This document shows positions 1 to 12,316 of a DNA stretch of 64,000 nucleotides, piece by piece (position 1 is the stretch's first letter; every line of letters begins with the position of its first letter). Source of the DNA: Amaranthus tricolor (taxonomy: Eukaryota; Streptophyta; Magnoliopsida; Caryophyllales; Amaranthaceae). Made by a program: the position numbers and the translations under genes. The notes beneath the pieces were generated by a model. The model saw only the letters and a list, made by a program, of their open reading frames with translations, ran no database searches and was not told the DNA's origin. The stretch covers positions 34,496,422-34,560,421 of the forward strand of contig NC_080048.1 in assembly GCF_026212465.1 (NCBI RefSeq), in the 5' to 3' direction.

Positions 1-1072
1 ATGGAAAAATCTATTTTTAAATTTAATAAATCATAACTCGTTAGGTCAGACTGACCGACCAACCCGGAACAGAGAGTAACCCGATCCGAAAATGACTCGA
101 CCGAAATTAATCCGACCCATAGCTCGTTTTTCCCAGGTCTATCTGCAACCCATGTCCTTGTGAGTTTTGTGACTCCTTGATCATTTATGATAAGATTTCC
201 TATTAATAATTTAATAAAACTTGATCATAACTCATAGTATAATATCTTACTTTATGGATTACTTTACACTAATCCCAGGTACTTCATTACTTATCTGTTA
301 AATATTTCCATCCTTTCATTATACTTCCTTGATACCAGGGTGGGCTATGTGATTTTAAAGGTCCGAGGCTTAATATAAATTATAGATCCTAATAATATAT
401 GGTACTTTTTTTATATATTAGCCACAATATTTAAAATAAACCTGAATAAGTAACAATATTAAAAAAAATAACATAGCAAGTTTTTAGAACAGAGGTTGTA
501 AGAGATTGTCACATTTTTCTTTTTAGTATGTCTATTTTACTTTACTATGATTTTATCTTATGAAAAAGTTCTTACCATTTACTTTTATTTTCAATAAGAC
601 ATTTTAACTGTATTTTAATATCATCCACACTAATTCTTAATCTTTGTCCAAAATTCATTGTTACAATACCCTAGTAGTCATTTTAAGTTTTTATCAACTT
701 TTGGAGAATATGATCAAACCTTGGAATATAAATGATCACATATCATGAGGACGATGATTACAATGCAAAATGAAGTCTTCCAGAAAAAACAAAACAAAAG
801 TGTTAAAATCAGAAGTAATGAATGAGGAAATACATAAGAAATTAACCAACCATTTAATCACCAATCGAGGACATAACAAATGAAAAGATATTATAGTGAT
901 TATTAAGAAATACAATATAAACTTGCTGGATAAAAATGTTAATCAATTATAGAGGCAATAAAAGCAAACCACTAGAAGTCAAAGAGGCCTCTAACTAGGG
1001 CGCGCACGCCACCAAGAGCTATATATACACTGAGTTGTCAAACACTCTTCTCACATAGACTATCTTGTACTA
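1..1072. other. Intergenic, AT-rich, no gene seen
   Basis: No supportable coding sequence on either strand. The first 180 bases are somewhat richer in GC and resemble degenerate dispersed repeat sequence, but I cannot assign a family. Confidence 0.5.
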
Positions 1073-1075
1073 TAA

Positions 1076-1391
1076 CGGTCCGTTTGATTAGTGGTACTAA
1101 ACCGTGGTAATGGAAATGATTTATAGTGTAAAATTTCATCAAAAGTTCTATATCATTCCCATGATAATGAAACTTTGATCACAAAAAAGTTTTTTTTGTT
1201 TATAAATTTTCATTACCACTTAATATCACCTCTTCCAATGGTAATGTATTGGAATGAATTTTATGAAGAAAATGAGATGATTGAAATTGAACAAGTATGA
1301 CAATCAAGGTAGTCAATAGATTTTTCAACTAAAATTACACTAATTTTTCATTCTCATTACTACCGTTTAATATTACCTATCAAACGGACCG
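1076..1391. mobile_element. Tourist-like (PIF/Harbinger) MITE, 316 bp
   Basis: The ends are inverted copies: the left begins CGGTCCGTTTGATTAG and the right, reverse-complemented, begins CGGTCCGTTTGATAGG. The element sits between TAA at 1073-1075 and TAA at 1392-1394, the 3-bp duplication expected of PIF/Harbinger insertion. No coding capacity. Family identity is inferred from the TIR, TSD and size. Confidence 0.75.
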
Positions 1392-1394
1392 TAA

Positions 1395-4000
1395 AAGTAA
1401 TATTAAAGAAAAAGAATAAGGTCGGCTACTTTTGTATTTAAGTCATAGAATAAGAATCATCTTAAGTTACCGTGTTACTACTCTTGTTTATACTATGATT
1501 AATATGCCAATTATTGCGAAAAAAGCCCACAACAACAAAGGGGATAAGTTACCCGCATGCATATCTGATGTTCAAATATAGAACCACACCAATGCTCATT
1601 TGAGCACGGTATCTGTTTGTTTGAGCACTTCATTAATTGTGAAAGAGAATAGCTTAAACTCAACGATAACAACATTATGATTAGAATTTGAGTGAAAAAC
1701 AGAAAATAAATAAGAGACCCAACAAACAATCAACACAATGTGTTTATGAGGTATCTATGGATACCTCCCCCTCAAATAAAGTATCTTATCATTAATATAA
1801 TTTCAATTACACTAATGACTCAACTTACAATAGTCAAAAGCTCGCTCTTGACCCATAAAGGTTTCATTTTTAATGGTGAAACTCCACAAATGACACTAAT
1901 ATAAAGAAAACACTGCCCTATCTTGTCTAATGTATTTGCCTCACCTCATATTTCTAATGATGTTTTAAGATCTCTTATATAGCCATTCAACATATTAGAA
2001 AACCCTAGGACAAAAGCCCCAAAGACCCACAAAAAATTCCACATAAAACAAAAACTCGGCAGAAACTTGAGTTGTGAACCGCTCGATCAAGCAGCCTTGC
2101 TTGACCAGGTCGAGCGGCTGTCTTCAGTACCGTTCTGGCTTGGCTCGAGCTGCAGTCTCTGTCGGGCACCCTTTCCCTCGACCCTTGCCTTGATCAAGCC
2201 ACTTCATGCATCGTACTCGTGTTCTTCGTTCTACCCTCATCATGGCACATCGAAGAGTCTCTTGTGTTGCTCACAACACCTTCACATTTAGTAGATTGGA
2301 CACTTGCTCTAACAAGTTGCATTCACTGATTTCCCAACTTCACTACCTCGTTCAAGGCATGCCCATTTTCGTGATAGAATAGAATAATTTTGATTAATGC
2401 GTAATATTCTTAATTTGGTAACTATTGTGTAATTATCTTATTTTCTAAAACTCTTGATTATATTTTTGTGTTTATTCTTATATCATGAAATAAAATGACA
2501 ATTAAAATCATTTTTAATATTATATCAGAGCACATATTTAAAAAACTATTAATTTTTCTTTAATTTTTACATTATACCCCCATATAACACGACACAATGC
2601 AACATGACGTTACTATAGTAAATTCGTCTTGCAAGACTGACGCTTACGTCTTAAGTAACACTAGATTCATTGATATGGATGTCATACTTAATTGCGGTTC
2701 ATCTGTACCGAATAGCGTAAATTAGAAGCCACTTTTTTATTTGTACACAATTCCCCGTAAATCTGGACCCTAAATATCAATTTGATTCCTTCCCAATCAC
2801 ATACGTGGCTTCCATCCAAACTACCACCTCATTTTTCTTTCTTCGGCGCACTCTTATCGGACAATACCCACTCCTAACAGATTAACTAACATCTTTATCT
2901 CTTAAAATCAACGGCTTAAAATTGATCGATTATACCAAGCCCATAACGGCTGTTTGTCAAACGAACGTTGTTTATTGATAGAGGATTTATAATAGTTTGG
3001 ATGAGTTGATATTTACTCGATTTCGTAATCGAGTTGATTTGATCCGAGTTTAAAAATGTAGTTATAATTATAAAATAATTAAAATGTATATAGTGTTCGA
3101 TTTAAAACTAACTCGAAACATCTGATTCGAAATCGACTTGATGATCCCAACACCTTTACGGCTCTACCTATTGGTTTATTTGACAAATAAAAAGTGCTAT
3201 CATTTTTATTTGTATCTAAGTTAGCTTCAACTGTTTAAGGTGATACGTCGTAAATTTATGTGTTTTTTTGAAAGAGTGTATTCATGTATTAGTTGCTGGT
3301 TATTTAGTAAAGAAAATGAGCTAAAAAGCCAAAAGCTATAAATAGTAATCAAACTATTTTTTCTAGTGACTCGTTTCACTAATTGAAAGTAAATCTATTT
3401 TGTTTCGGTTTAAGTTATCTGTATAAGCTAACTTTTTACCTAGCCGAAAAGCTATTAAATATTTTTTTAACCTTTTGTCACAAAAAAACCCAAAATTCAA
3501 AAAGTCAAACAAATAGGCAACTAAAAAAGCATGCCATATCCTTTTTGAAAAACTTGCTATGCAAGTATAATTGGTAATGTTTATTATTCAAATTTATTTT
3601 ATATATTCTGACTAATAATAAATATAATTAAGTAACATTTTATTTAAATGGTCTAATTTTATATTTTTATAATATTAAATTTTTAAAATTTTTAACTATG
3701 TATAACTTAAGATATAAATAATCAAAATAATATATTAAATTGTGTATTAATAAAGTGAAATGTAACAAGTATAATAAAATGAAATAACTATAACTTTCCT
3801 CAACCAACGGCCTGATTTTTTATATTTTATTATTAAACTAAATACCCTTGTTGGGAAAACAGTAATACCCTTGAAGTTTCATGATTATTACAATTTTACA
3901 ATATTCTTCTACCTTCTATTAATACCCTCTCTGATACGCCTCTAAGTTTGGAGAACTGAAATCACAAAACCCCTTTTCTTAGAACAAAAAAAAAACCAAA
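1395..4000. other. Intergenic, no gene; GC-richer patch at 2060-2290
   Basis: Long AT-rich stretch. A short open frame on the minus strand at 1511-1729 contains an Glu-His-Trp-Cys peptide also found in the minus frame at 9849-10079, so it is probably a decayed dispersed repeat. The GC-richer patch at 2060-2290 contains GAGCGG-type inverted motifs and looks transposon-derived. The end near 3560-3795 resembles the right end of the Stowaway-like family at 7.1 and 7.8 kb. Confidence 0.45.
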
Positions 4001-4008
4001 ATATATAT
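4001..4008 (+). promoter_or_regulatory. Possible TATA box of the serine-rich gene
   Basis: ATATATAT-type stretch about 45 bases before the start codon. If used, the 5' leader would be very short (about 15-20 nt), so another TATA further upstream is possible. Confidence 0.3.
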
Positions 4009-4050
4009 TCTCTTTCTGTTTTCACTGGAATTCAAATTCGCTCTTCAACA

Positions 4051-4623
4051 ATGGCGGCAACAGCATCACGCCATGAACGTTCACTTTCACCATCTGGAAG
4101 ATTCTGCGTAACTTCAATTTCTTCATCTTCTACTTTTTCTACATCATCATTCTCTCGTCAATCTCCTTCTTCTCTTCTACACCGATCTTCATCTCCGACA
4201 AGAGTTAGCTATGGATCTACACCACAAACGGCATCGCCTTCGTTTAAATTCTCTATTAACCAATCCTTTTCCGCGGTTAATCAGAACCGTAATCCGCTTC
4301 CAACGGCGTCAAAGAAGAGGACGTGTTTGTGTTCTCCGACGACTCATACCGGTTCATTCCGGTGTAATTATCACAAGAATTTGGAGGCAAAAAAGCAGAC
4401 GTATACGGTGTATCAGCCGAATAGGTTGAATATGCGGAGATCGGCGATGACAAACTCTCTCGTGAGGATTGGTACTGTTGAAGGTGGTGAATGGGTGAAG
4501 CGTGCGCTTGCTACTTTAATTCGTCCTTGCGCTCACCAACAAAAAAGACGAGCCGATTTTCAGCCTCGTCCAAGTCGACTCAGTGTTATGTCCAAGGCTG
4601 ATGATAATGGTAGCAGTTATTGA
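4051..4623 (+). CDS. Serine-rich plant protein (190 aa), unknown function
   Basis: Intronless reading frame of 190 residues. The N-terminal third (about residues 8-60) is very rich in serine, as in the plant family annotated as serine-rich protein-like. Two conserved blocks support the family call. One is a Cys-rich core at residues 90-110, with RTCLCSPTTH followed by SFRC and HKN. The other is a C-terminal basic block from about residue 128 to 182, with RRSAMTNSL, ALIRP and RPSRLSVMS. The molecular role is not known. The Ser-rich N-terminus could be disordered or heavily phosphorylated, and no membrane segment is seen. The ATG is the first in frame and starts the conserved-looking MAA context; the stop is at 4621-4623. 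I am confident it is a real gene. The function is left open. Confidence 0.88.
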   Translation: MAATASRHERSLSPSGRFCVTSISSSSTFSTSSFSRQSPSSLLHRSSSPTRVSYGSTPQTASPSFKFSINQSFSAVNQNRNPLPTASKKRTCLCSPTTHTGSFRCNYHKNLEAKKQTYTVYQPNRLNMRRSAMTNSLVRIGTVEGGEWVKRALATLIRPCAHQQKRRADFQPRPSRLSVMSKADDNGSSY

Positions 4624-5724
4624 CAAATTGGAGTTTATGTTGTTTTTCACTGTACAGGAGCGGCGGAGCGTTCGAGTGGACTCACTGAGTTGTGGATCGT
4701 TTCAGTGAGTGGATGCCGAGTCGTCTCACCGATTTTTTGTGCTTTTGTATATAGAAAAATTCGGATCTGAATTTTATACAAGACCTAGTAGGTTGTTATA
4801 GATTACTGGATCTCTTTTTTCAGCAATATTATTAGTATTATTATTTTGTTGTTTTTGGATGAAAGTTGTTCGAGTATAAACTAGTTTTCTTACACTTTGT
4901 TAAATTTGAAGGTTATGTCATGTGTTAAAACATGAAATTTTGCTCCACCAAAACTTTCGTTCATTTGGATTATATAATAACGTTTACAAAAATCATTTTT
5001 AAAATTTCTGTTATTTGTTGTGATGTGTCATGTGTGGTATACGCTATACAGTATACTGGTATATGAGTAGTATATTTCTTTTTTTCTTGAGTAATTTTTT
5101 TTTTTTTTTGAGTGATTTTTCTTTAGTAAATGAGTGTATGAATGTTTGTCTTATTATTTCGCGAATTTTTTTTGTTTATTTTTTGGGATCTAATATGTTT
5201 GTTATTTTTATTTTACAGGTGGAAATTTTGTGCAAGAGTTGAGTTACTTGATTTGGGATTTATTTCAGACCTTTTTGGTTGCTGTACTTCTTGTCTCTGG
5301 ATACATAATACTCCTAAGACTTTATTGATAACTTTTTGAATGAATTTATTAAACATTTTTAAGAATATATAAAAAATAATTTTAAAAATGAAAAACTCAT
5401 TTGTTATTTTTGAACAAAAAAAAAAAGTAAATTGACTTTAAATCTATTATATAATACAAAAAGTTGATACAAATGTACATGAAGTTATAAAAATAAACAA
5501 TTTTTTTCACAAATTATTATAAAAAAACGATCTGTAAAATTATTTCATACCTTACGATTAAGCCACTAATCTAATATATTGTGAGAAAAAATAATTCAGT
5601 GAAACAGAAAAGATAATACTCCATAACCTTATAGGACAGCTAGATCCAATCCTAATTTTAGGTTTAGAGCCATTTTTGTGACACATCGGAAACTATTTTG
5701 AGTCAAACTTTTGATATAAATAAC
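4624..5724. other. 3' flank of serine-rich gene, then empty AT-rich DNA
   Basis: The first 200 bases are probably 3' UTR. Short Phe/Leu-rich frames after 5030 are translations of T-rich DNA and show no protein features. Nothing else is supported. Confidence 0.5.
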
Positions 5725-5727
5725 TAA

Positions 5728-6154
5728 GGGGCATTTAGTATATTGGAATTGGAATTTGGGATAAGAATGAGAGATTGGAATTATAATTTAATTGTTGAGA
5801 ATTTGTATAATATATTTTTATTTTTGTTTGGTATGTTAATGAGAATAAGTTGGAAATTGTGAATATATATTAAAAATAAAATATTAATTTACAATTTCAC
5901 AAATTAAAAATTAAAAAAAAAAACATATAAAATTGTATAAATAAGAGTATAAAACTTTTTTCCACCTAAAATTTAATTCCCAACCTCTAATACTTACCCC
6001 TTGGTATTGAAATCTTAGGAATTCATGGGATATAATCCCATTACCAATTTTTATTTCTAATTCTAATCCCATTTACCAAATAAGAGATTTTATGAAATTT
6101 GGGAATTAATAAATTCTCATTTCTATCCCCTAATCCCACATGCCAAATATCCCC
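5728..6154. mobile_element. Tourist-like MITE, 427 bp
   Basis: The left end starts GGGGCATTTAGTATATTGG. The right end, reverse-complemented, starts GGGGATATTTGGCATGTGG. Inverted similarity extends inward for about 45 bases (GGGATAAGAATGAGA against GGGATAGAAATGAGA). It is flanked by TAA at 5725-5727 and 6155-6157. No coding frame. The TSD and terminus fit the PIF/Harbinger class. Confidence 0.75.
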
Positions 6155-6437
6155 TAAAAACATATGGGACTGGCGAATTCATATTTGAAACTTAATGGGA
6201 GGACAATTGATAAAAAAATTCAATAAAAAATTCAAAAATTATAAATATATAAATGTAAAAATAATATATTCAATTGGATGTTTTGTATTGTTGAACATAA
6301 AAAAAGAGATAGTTAAGAAAAATTAATTAGGTTTTAAATAAGTATTGTAAATTGTAATTGCATTTAACTGAGCATTGTTATACAACTGAACACATATTAA
6401 GTACAATTAAAATCCTTTATTAGTAAAGAAAATTGAA

Positions 6438-6492
6438 TAGTATAGTTGGTTTAGGCCTTGCCTCACAACCCACATATCACAGGTTTAAATCC
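6438..6492 (+). other. Pol III A/B-box pair, probable tRNA-derived SINE head
   Basis: TAGTATAGTTGG at 6438-6449 matches the tRNA A-box consensus. GGTTTAAATCC at 6482-6492 is one change away from a B box. The spacing of about 33 bases is right for an internal promoter. No tRNA cloverleaf is evident, so a SINE remnant is more likely than a tRNA gene. The 3' boundary is not visible. Confidence 0.35.
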
Positions 6493-7101
6493 TATTATCT
6501 AACTTTTTAGAAAGCATGAGGGCACCAAGATCCGCCCATGAATATGGGTGTGAATTTAGGATCTTTAAATTCAAAGTCAATCCAACCTGCTTAAGATCTG
6601 TATTTAGACTTAATTCACGTCCATTTTAAATTCAACTCATTAATCAATTTTAAATTCATATTAAGCCTATTAAGATGAGTATCTTACAAGTGTAGCCCTA
6701 AAAACTAATAAGCAATAGAGTGGTGCGCAACATTCATAAAAGAGGAAACTTCATTTAAGAGTAATTGCCCCTTCCTAAAATTAATTTTTATCTCTACAAT
6801 TCAATTCTAAATTCAGAGAGAAATCGTGTAAGACTGATCAAAATTGTATTCTATCAATAAAATCCTCAAGAAGTATCAATTTGAAATGATTAATAATGCG
6901 TAAATTTGATATTATTACTGCTTAAATTTAATCCTATGTAACAAATCATAACTGAAATTCATGTTGGTGATGAAATGGATGGGTTATACCAAAAAAACCT
7001 GATATGAAACGACACGGTATACCACTAAAATCAACATTGAATTGTTTTAAGTTGGTCCTGTCCTGTCAATGTTTGTGTACTCTCTAGTTTTTTTTTTTTT
7101 A

Positions 7102-7318
7102 CTTTCTCCTTTCTCAAATAGTACTCAAAAAAGAATTATTGGTACTATTTATGTTTTAAGCTTTTTTTACATATATTGGAAATTGTCTAATTAAATACTT
7201 TTATAATATCAAATTTTTATTATTTTTAGCTGCACATAGATAAAAATATAAATGATTAAAGTTACGCATTGAACTTCATAAAAAGTAAAATGTAGCAAGT
7301 ATAATGAAACGGAGGAAG
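7102..7318. mobile_element. Stowaway-like MITE remnant
   Basis: The right end GAAACGGAGGAAG abuts TA, the Stowaway target. The left end CTTTCTCCTTTCTC after TA is its degenerate inverted partner. The interior (GTAGCAAGTATAATG) matches the element at 7837-8093, so they belong to one family. Confidence 0.55.
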
Positions 7319-7596
7319 TAGAATAGTTTCTGAATTAAAAATTCCTAATCAATAATCGTGATTAGTAAATCACCAATAAAAGACAAAAGAATTATATCAA
7401 AATAAATAAAATCAAAAAAGATAAATTAAAATAAAAAAAATACTCACCCTATCAAATCCTACTACAAAAGGGTGAATATTAACCTCATAAATAAACGTTA
7501 TTTACAAAGATCTTCTCTTTGTGAATACGCTTTAAAGTTTAACATTTTTACGAATTACAACCTTAATGTTTATTTTTGCGAATTACAAGTACAAAG

Positions 7597-7834
7597 TACT
7601 CCCTCCGTTCTCTAATGAAGCTCCCACAAGAAATATTCACGAGAATTAAGAAAAATAGAATATTATAGATAGTGGATATATTATTTTATTGAATAATAAG
7701 TTTGATTGAAGAAAAGTGGGAACCATAAACATTAAAAAAATATTAAAAAAGTAAGTGAAAACAATATGGGGACCATAACTTATAACAAAATATTTTTATA
7801 AAGTTAGTGAGAAACATGTGGGAACTATAAGAAT
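7597..7834. mobile_element. Stowaway-like MITE, one end only
   Basis: Starts with the typical CTCCCTCCGTTCTCTAATG terminus after TA. No matching right end is found before the next element begins at 7837, so it is probably truncated or degenerate. Confidence 0.45.
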
Positions 7835-7836
7835 TA

Positions 7837-8093
7837 CTGCCTATGTTCTAAAATACTTGCTACATTATCTTGATGATACTATTCATCATTCAAGCTTATT
7901 TTATATATTGCGGCTAATGTATAAGAAAAAATATAGTCAAGTGAGATCTTGTTTGAATCATCTAATCGCATACTTTCATAATATTAACTTTTTGTAATTT
8001 TTATATATGTATTGTTCAATATAGAAATGATTAAAGTAACGCATTGAATTGCGTAAAAAGTCAAATGTAGCAAGTGTAATGGAACAGAGGAAG
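7837..8093. mobile_element. Stowaway-like MITE, 257 bp
   Basis: The left end CTGCCTATGTTCTAAAATAC and the right end, reverse-complemented CTTCCTCTGTTCCATTACAC, are inverted and continue into a shared ACTTGCTACAT motif. The element is flanked by TA at 7835-7836 and 8094-8095. No coding capacity. Confidence 0.7.
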
Positions 8094-8480
8094 TATAAAA
8101 ATATTAAAATGAAGTTATTAGTGGAAAATATGCGAAGACTATAAACATTATAAAAATATTAAAATGAGGACGAATAAGGTTCTTTTGGTCAAAACTTTAT
8201 GATATAAATAGAAAGATTTTTTGTGGGAACAACAAATGGAACACCTTAAAATTGCAAATGGAAACTTTTCAAAGTTTACAGGTTCAGGCCAAAAACACAA
8301 AACGCTAACCACTTAACCTAAAATTCCAACCACCAAAATGGTCGAAATTCTGTATTTCGGCCTAAACATGTAAACTTTAATATTTTGGTGCTGTAATTCG
8401 TAAAAATAAACATTGAGACTATAGTTCCCTAAAATGCTAAACTTTAAAGCCATAATTCGTATTATTTTTTTAATATAGGG

Positions 8481-8703
8481 TCATCATCATCATCATCATC
8501 ATCATCTTCATCTTCATACCCAGTGTATCATGCTCATAAGAAAACTTTGATTAGGGTCTGGGAAGGGAAGGACGACGGCAACTCATACCCATAAAGGAGA
8601 GTGCGATCAAATAGTCCCCCGGCTCAAGGAAGATCTTCAAAGAGCATCAGAAACTGCAATTACTCGAAAAGCCTGCAACTTATACACACACGATGGCCAT
8701 AAA
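8481..8703 (-). mobile_element. Au-like SINE copy (minus strand)
   Basis: Read on the minus strand, the 3' end carries ATACACTGGGTATGA followed by an ATG-type trinucleotide run. This is the tail architecture of Au/TS-type plant SINEs, which end in ATACACTGGGTATG plus a triplet repeat. The body has GAGCCGGGGGACT and a GGGTATGAGTTG block. A second copy in opposite orientation lies at 10893-11090. A long A/T-rich tract adjoins the body at 8704-8800, as in the other copy. Confidence 0.7.
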
Positions 8704-9230
8704 AAATAAATTAAAAAAATAAAATAAAAATAAATAAAATAAAATAAAATAAAAATATAAAAAATATAAAAAAAGAAATATATAATAAATAAATAATCTT
8801 TTCTAAAATGTGGCATTTTTTTTTCATTTGTGACTCTTGTTTGTATTTTTAGTGTGTGTTCTTTAGTAATGCATGTGGATATTGTACTTAGTTTGTATTT
8901 TCTTCCCCTCCCCACCAGGCATCTGCAGTTGTCTGGCCACTCCAATTGTTGTTTGGTCTTTTGGTTGTACAACTTATTTACTTCAACTTTTTATCCCATA
9001 CACAGACCACACACTTGATAACAATTGACACCAACAATGTTCTACACTTGGGGCAATACAAATCACTTTTGGTTGTACTCTTTTAAATAACTTAAATTTC
9101 AACTTACTCTCTTTAATTATACTTCCTTCTATTTTTCCTATTAGTTTCATTTACTTTTTGATTATTAATTATTTATCACTTTTAATATACATTTTATTAT
9201 TAATTTATAAGTTATAACTTACTCTCTTAT

Positions 9231-9545
9231 CGCGATATTTGTCATTTTGCTTCAGTTTTATTAGAATGTATGATTGCAAATTAATATTACAATATAAAAT
9301 TATTGTTGGATTTTTAATGCATCAATTACAAAATTATTGCAAATTAAGCATACAATTTCCTTATTTAATGAATCAATTACAAAATTATTGCAAATCAATT
9401 ATAGAATTTCCTTATTTAATGCAAGATTACATGTATTTAAATTGCTTAGTTAGCAACCTACTCCAATCAAATTAATATAGTGTCAGAATCACTCTACCGT
9501 ACGTGACATTTGTAATTTTGCTTCAATTTTATTAGAATTTATGAT
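9231..9545. repeat. Local direct duplications (268-bp spaced and 51-bp tandem)
   Basis: The segment at 9240-9275 recurs at 9503-9545 (TTTGCTTCARTTTTATTAGA). Between them, a 51-base unit containing CAATTACAAAATTATTGCAA is present twice in tandem at about 9314-9415. No gene is involved. Confidence 0.65.
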
Positions 9546-9566
9546 GATATGATATGATATGATATA
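9545..9566. repeat. Short GATAT microsatellite
   Basis: About four tandem copies of the pentanucleotide GATAT. Confidence 0.8.
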
Positions 9567-9848
9567 AAAGAAAAGGTTTTTAGACCGGTTAATGGTGAGA
9601 TGAGGTGTAAAAAAGGTGGTAAAAGAGAGTTTAAACAAGCATCACCAAAAATATTGAAACTTTGTAAAAATCAAAGCACACATAACAATATTATGGTGTC
9701 TTAAACAGTTCATCTTCAAAAGTGATTATATTTCATTAAAGATTCAACAATACATTAATGAAATCTCTTATTATTACAAGCTCACCTGCTAAAGCTTATA
9801 ACCTCTAATAAATGATTTCATTATTGAATACATACAAGCCTCAGTGCC

Positions 9849-10079
9849 TTACTTAGAGTTCAACAATTCTCTTTTAATTGTCTGTATTTTCACCACACAT
9901 GTTTCGTAATATCCAACACACCAATGCTCGAACTGAGCATGTGCATGCATATTCCTTGATCTAGCATTTGTTCCTTGGCCTCTTTTTTTGCTTCTTTGAA
10001 GCTCTATCTTCAATGTACTCAATTCCATTTGCTTCCCCTTCAAAATCACCTCTATCAATGGGTCATTTGGCACTTGCAC
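9849..10079 (-). pseudogene. Unrecognised 76-aa frame, probable repeat relic
   Basis: The frame encodes a charged, Lys/Arg-rich peptide with an Glu-His-Trp-Cys motif. The minus frame at 1511-1729 shows the same motif in similar surroundings, so the two are probably remnants of one dispersed coding repeat. I do not recognise the family. There is no promoter evidence, and I do not regard it as a functioning gene. Confidence 0.25.
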
Positions 10080-10892
10080 TCACAGTATAGTATTGATTGG
10101 TAGTAGATGATTAAGACAAATAACAAAGACACATAATAGAGAAAAGTGTATTAGAATAAAAGAAAGAATGAATACGTTGATGAAATTACAAGAAAATTGT
10201 GAGAATTATGCTTAGATGATTGTGTCCAATCTATCTTTTACTAGTGCATTTATTCCTCATTCATCTCCTTGATCATTTTGATACGTTGAAACTAATTTGA
10301 AGTAACGATCGAGTAAATTTTCAAATAGCCAGAAGCACAATTCACCCTTTCTTTTATGTAGACCTTAGTAAAACTGGTAATAGTCATCGTTCCACCTTAT
10401 GTGTTCTTTTTAGTTTGGCTCATATTTCAATTCATTTATTCAAGCTTTAATATATCTAGTTTAACATAATTACAAATTATAAAAATTAATACTAATAATC
10501 ATCGTATTTAGATAAATCAAATATCACTTAATACAATTTAAAATATATATAAAAAGTAAATAGAAACTAAAAATAATTAATACACAATATCAAACAAATA
10601 TTTGACACATAGGCTTTAAAGTAAGGTAAAGATGTGCTTGCATATCATACCACAGCATAAGCCACAAGGTGGCTTAATTACTACTAATAATAATAAGATT
10701 AACTTTTCCTACATAATCATTGCTAGTCTTTTATATATCGCTATTTTACTCGTTTTTATATTTGATATTTCTATCCTTTCTTTTCTTTTTATTTATTTAT
10801 TTATTTTAACTTTTTCTTTTTTTTCTTTCTTTATATGTTTTTATTTTTATTTTTCTTTATTTTTATTTTTATTATTATTTTTTAATTTATTG

Positions 10893-11090
10893 TTTATGGC
10901 CATCGTGTGTGTAAGTTGCAGGTTTTTCAATTAATTGCAGTTTTTTGAAGCTCTTTGAAGATCTTCCTGGAGCCAGGAGACTCTTTGACCGCACTCTTCT
11001 TTGTGGGTATGAGTTGTCGTTGTCTTTCCCTCCCTAGAGTCTAATCATAACTTTTCTATAAGCAGAATACACTGAATATAATGATGATGA
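10893..11090 (+). mobile_element. Au-like SINE copy (plus strand)
   Basis: Second copy of the SINE at 8481-8703, inverted relative to it. It shares the blocks TATGGCCATCGTGTGTGT, GAAGATCTTCC, GAGCC and GGGTATGAGTTG. The 3' end is ATACACTGAATATA followed by ATGATGATG. It too is preceded by a T/A-rich low-complexity tract (10770-10890). Confidence 0.7.
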
Positions 11091-11399
11091 GGTGAGATAC
11101 AATTTTAAGACCTTATCCGGAAAATACAGAACCCACTCCAACCTAAACAAATTAAACAATCATTCTCAATTTATCTTGGATACCATATTGATTGACACTT
11201 GATAGAGACAGAGTAGCTAATGCCTAGTTAATTGTCATAAAGAACAATTATAGACAAAATACTTCTAGTGTTTCATACACCCAAAACAAAAACATATCCA
11301 GTTGGAAGTGGGGTTACTCATTAAGAATGCAACGGTCATGTTCTTTAGCACATCACCTTCCCTTGTCTACCTGTTCCTCTTTGTCCCCGGTGCCATTTT

Positions 11400-11600
11400 T
11401 TAAGAAGGCCAATCCTGAGCAACTTTTTAAGGCCTAACTTATAAAATGATTCAAATTAAGTTAATCTTTAAAATTAAATTAATATTTGCATAAGTAATAT
11501 TTAATATGGATCGAACTTGCAATATTAGGTTTTTTCAGTTAAGCGCATAGCTAAAGATTCTTTTTTTCTTTTTTCACCTAGGCCCAAAAATTATCGAGAA
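11400..11600 (-). mobile_element. tRNA-like SINE remnant, low confidence
   Basis: On the minus strand, an A-box-like TAGCTATGCGCT (11541-11553) precedes a B-box-like AAGTTCGATCC (11508-11518) at about the right spacing, with no cloverleaf. Boundaries are not visible. Confidence 0.3.
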
Positions 11601-12316
11601 CGTCATTGCTTTTTAATCACTCATTTTACACTAGTTGGGCTAAAAACCCAACTCTGGTGTTGGTTATTACATGTACATTTACATATTTGATAAAAAGGCA
11701 GGGTAAACTGACAAATAATTTAACAATTTTTTTTATTATTATTTGAGGTCTTCTATTGTTCTATATTAATTCTTTTATCGTCTACTTGATCTTAAAATAT
11801 CACTCGAGCATATTATGTACATCATCAATTGATATTTCGGCTTTTATTTTTAGGTCATATGCGGTCTGACATATACATATGCAAAAGAATATCTCATCCC
11901 ATTCATGAGGCGGAAACCAGACTTACATCATACTAACATTGAATAATTATCATAGTATAGGAGTGTTATTTAGAAGCTAACGGCTATTTGTAAATTTGTG
12001 AGGTTAAAAACAGTGATTGTAAACAAATTATTAAACTAATGGGCGAAACTATAATGAAAGGTAGAGACTTTGACTTCATCGCTAATAATATTCTCTTCGT
12101 TTCAGAGCATTTTTTATAAGTATATGTTATGAGGAAAAAAAAAAACTTTTATTTATTGTTTTAGGTGCAAGGCATTAATATTAATTGGGCCTTATATTTA
12201 GTCAACGATAGTTTATGGGTTGGCCGAAGCCCAATTTCAGGTTAAATATCAGTCCGTTTCATTAATTATCGATTCATGAATCGGATCCAACCAATTTCAT
12301 TATCAGTGCAAATCCA

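Noticed and set aside
2067..2291. 74-aa frame in a GC-richer patch
   Set aside because: No ATG context, no domain; the patch looks like TE-derived DNA.
6438..6492. Possible tRNA gene
   Set aside because: A and B boxes are present but no cloverleaf arms or terminator; a SINE head is more likely.
8637..9018. Overlapping frames on both strands
   Set aside because: They cover a SINE and its A/T-rich tract; composition is low-complexity and there is no domain.
10632..10934. 100-aa Phe/Leu/Ile-rich frame that looks membrane-like
   Set aside because: It is the translation of the T-rich tract before the second SINE, not a membrane protein.
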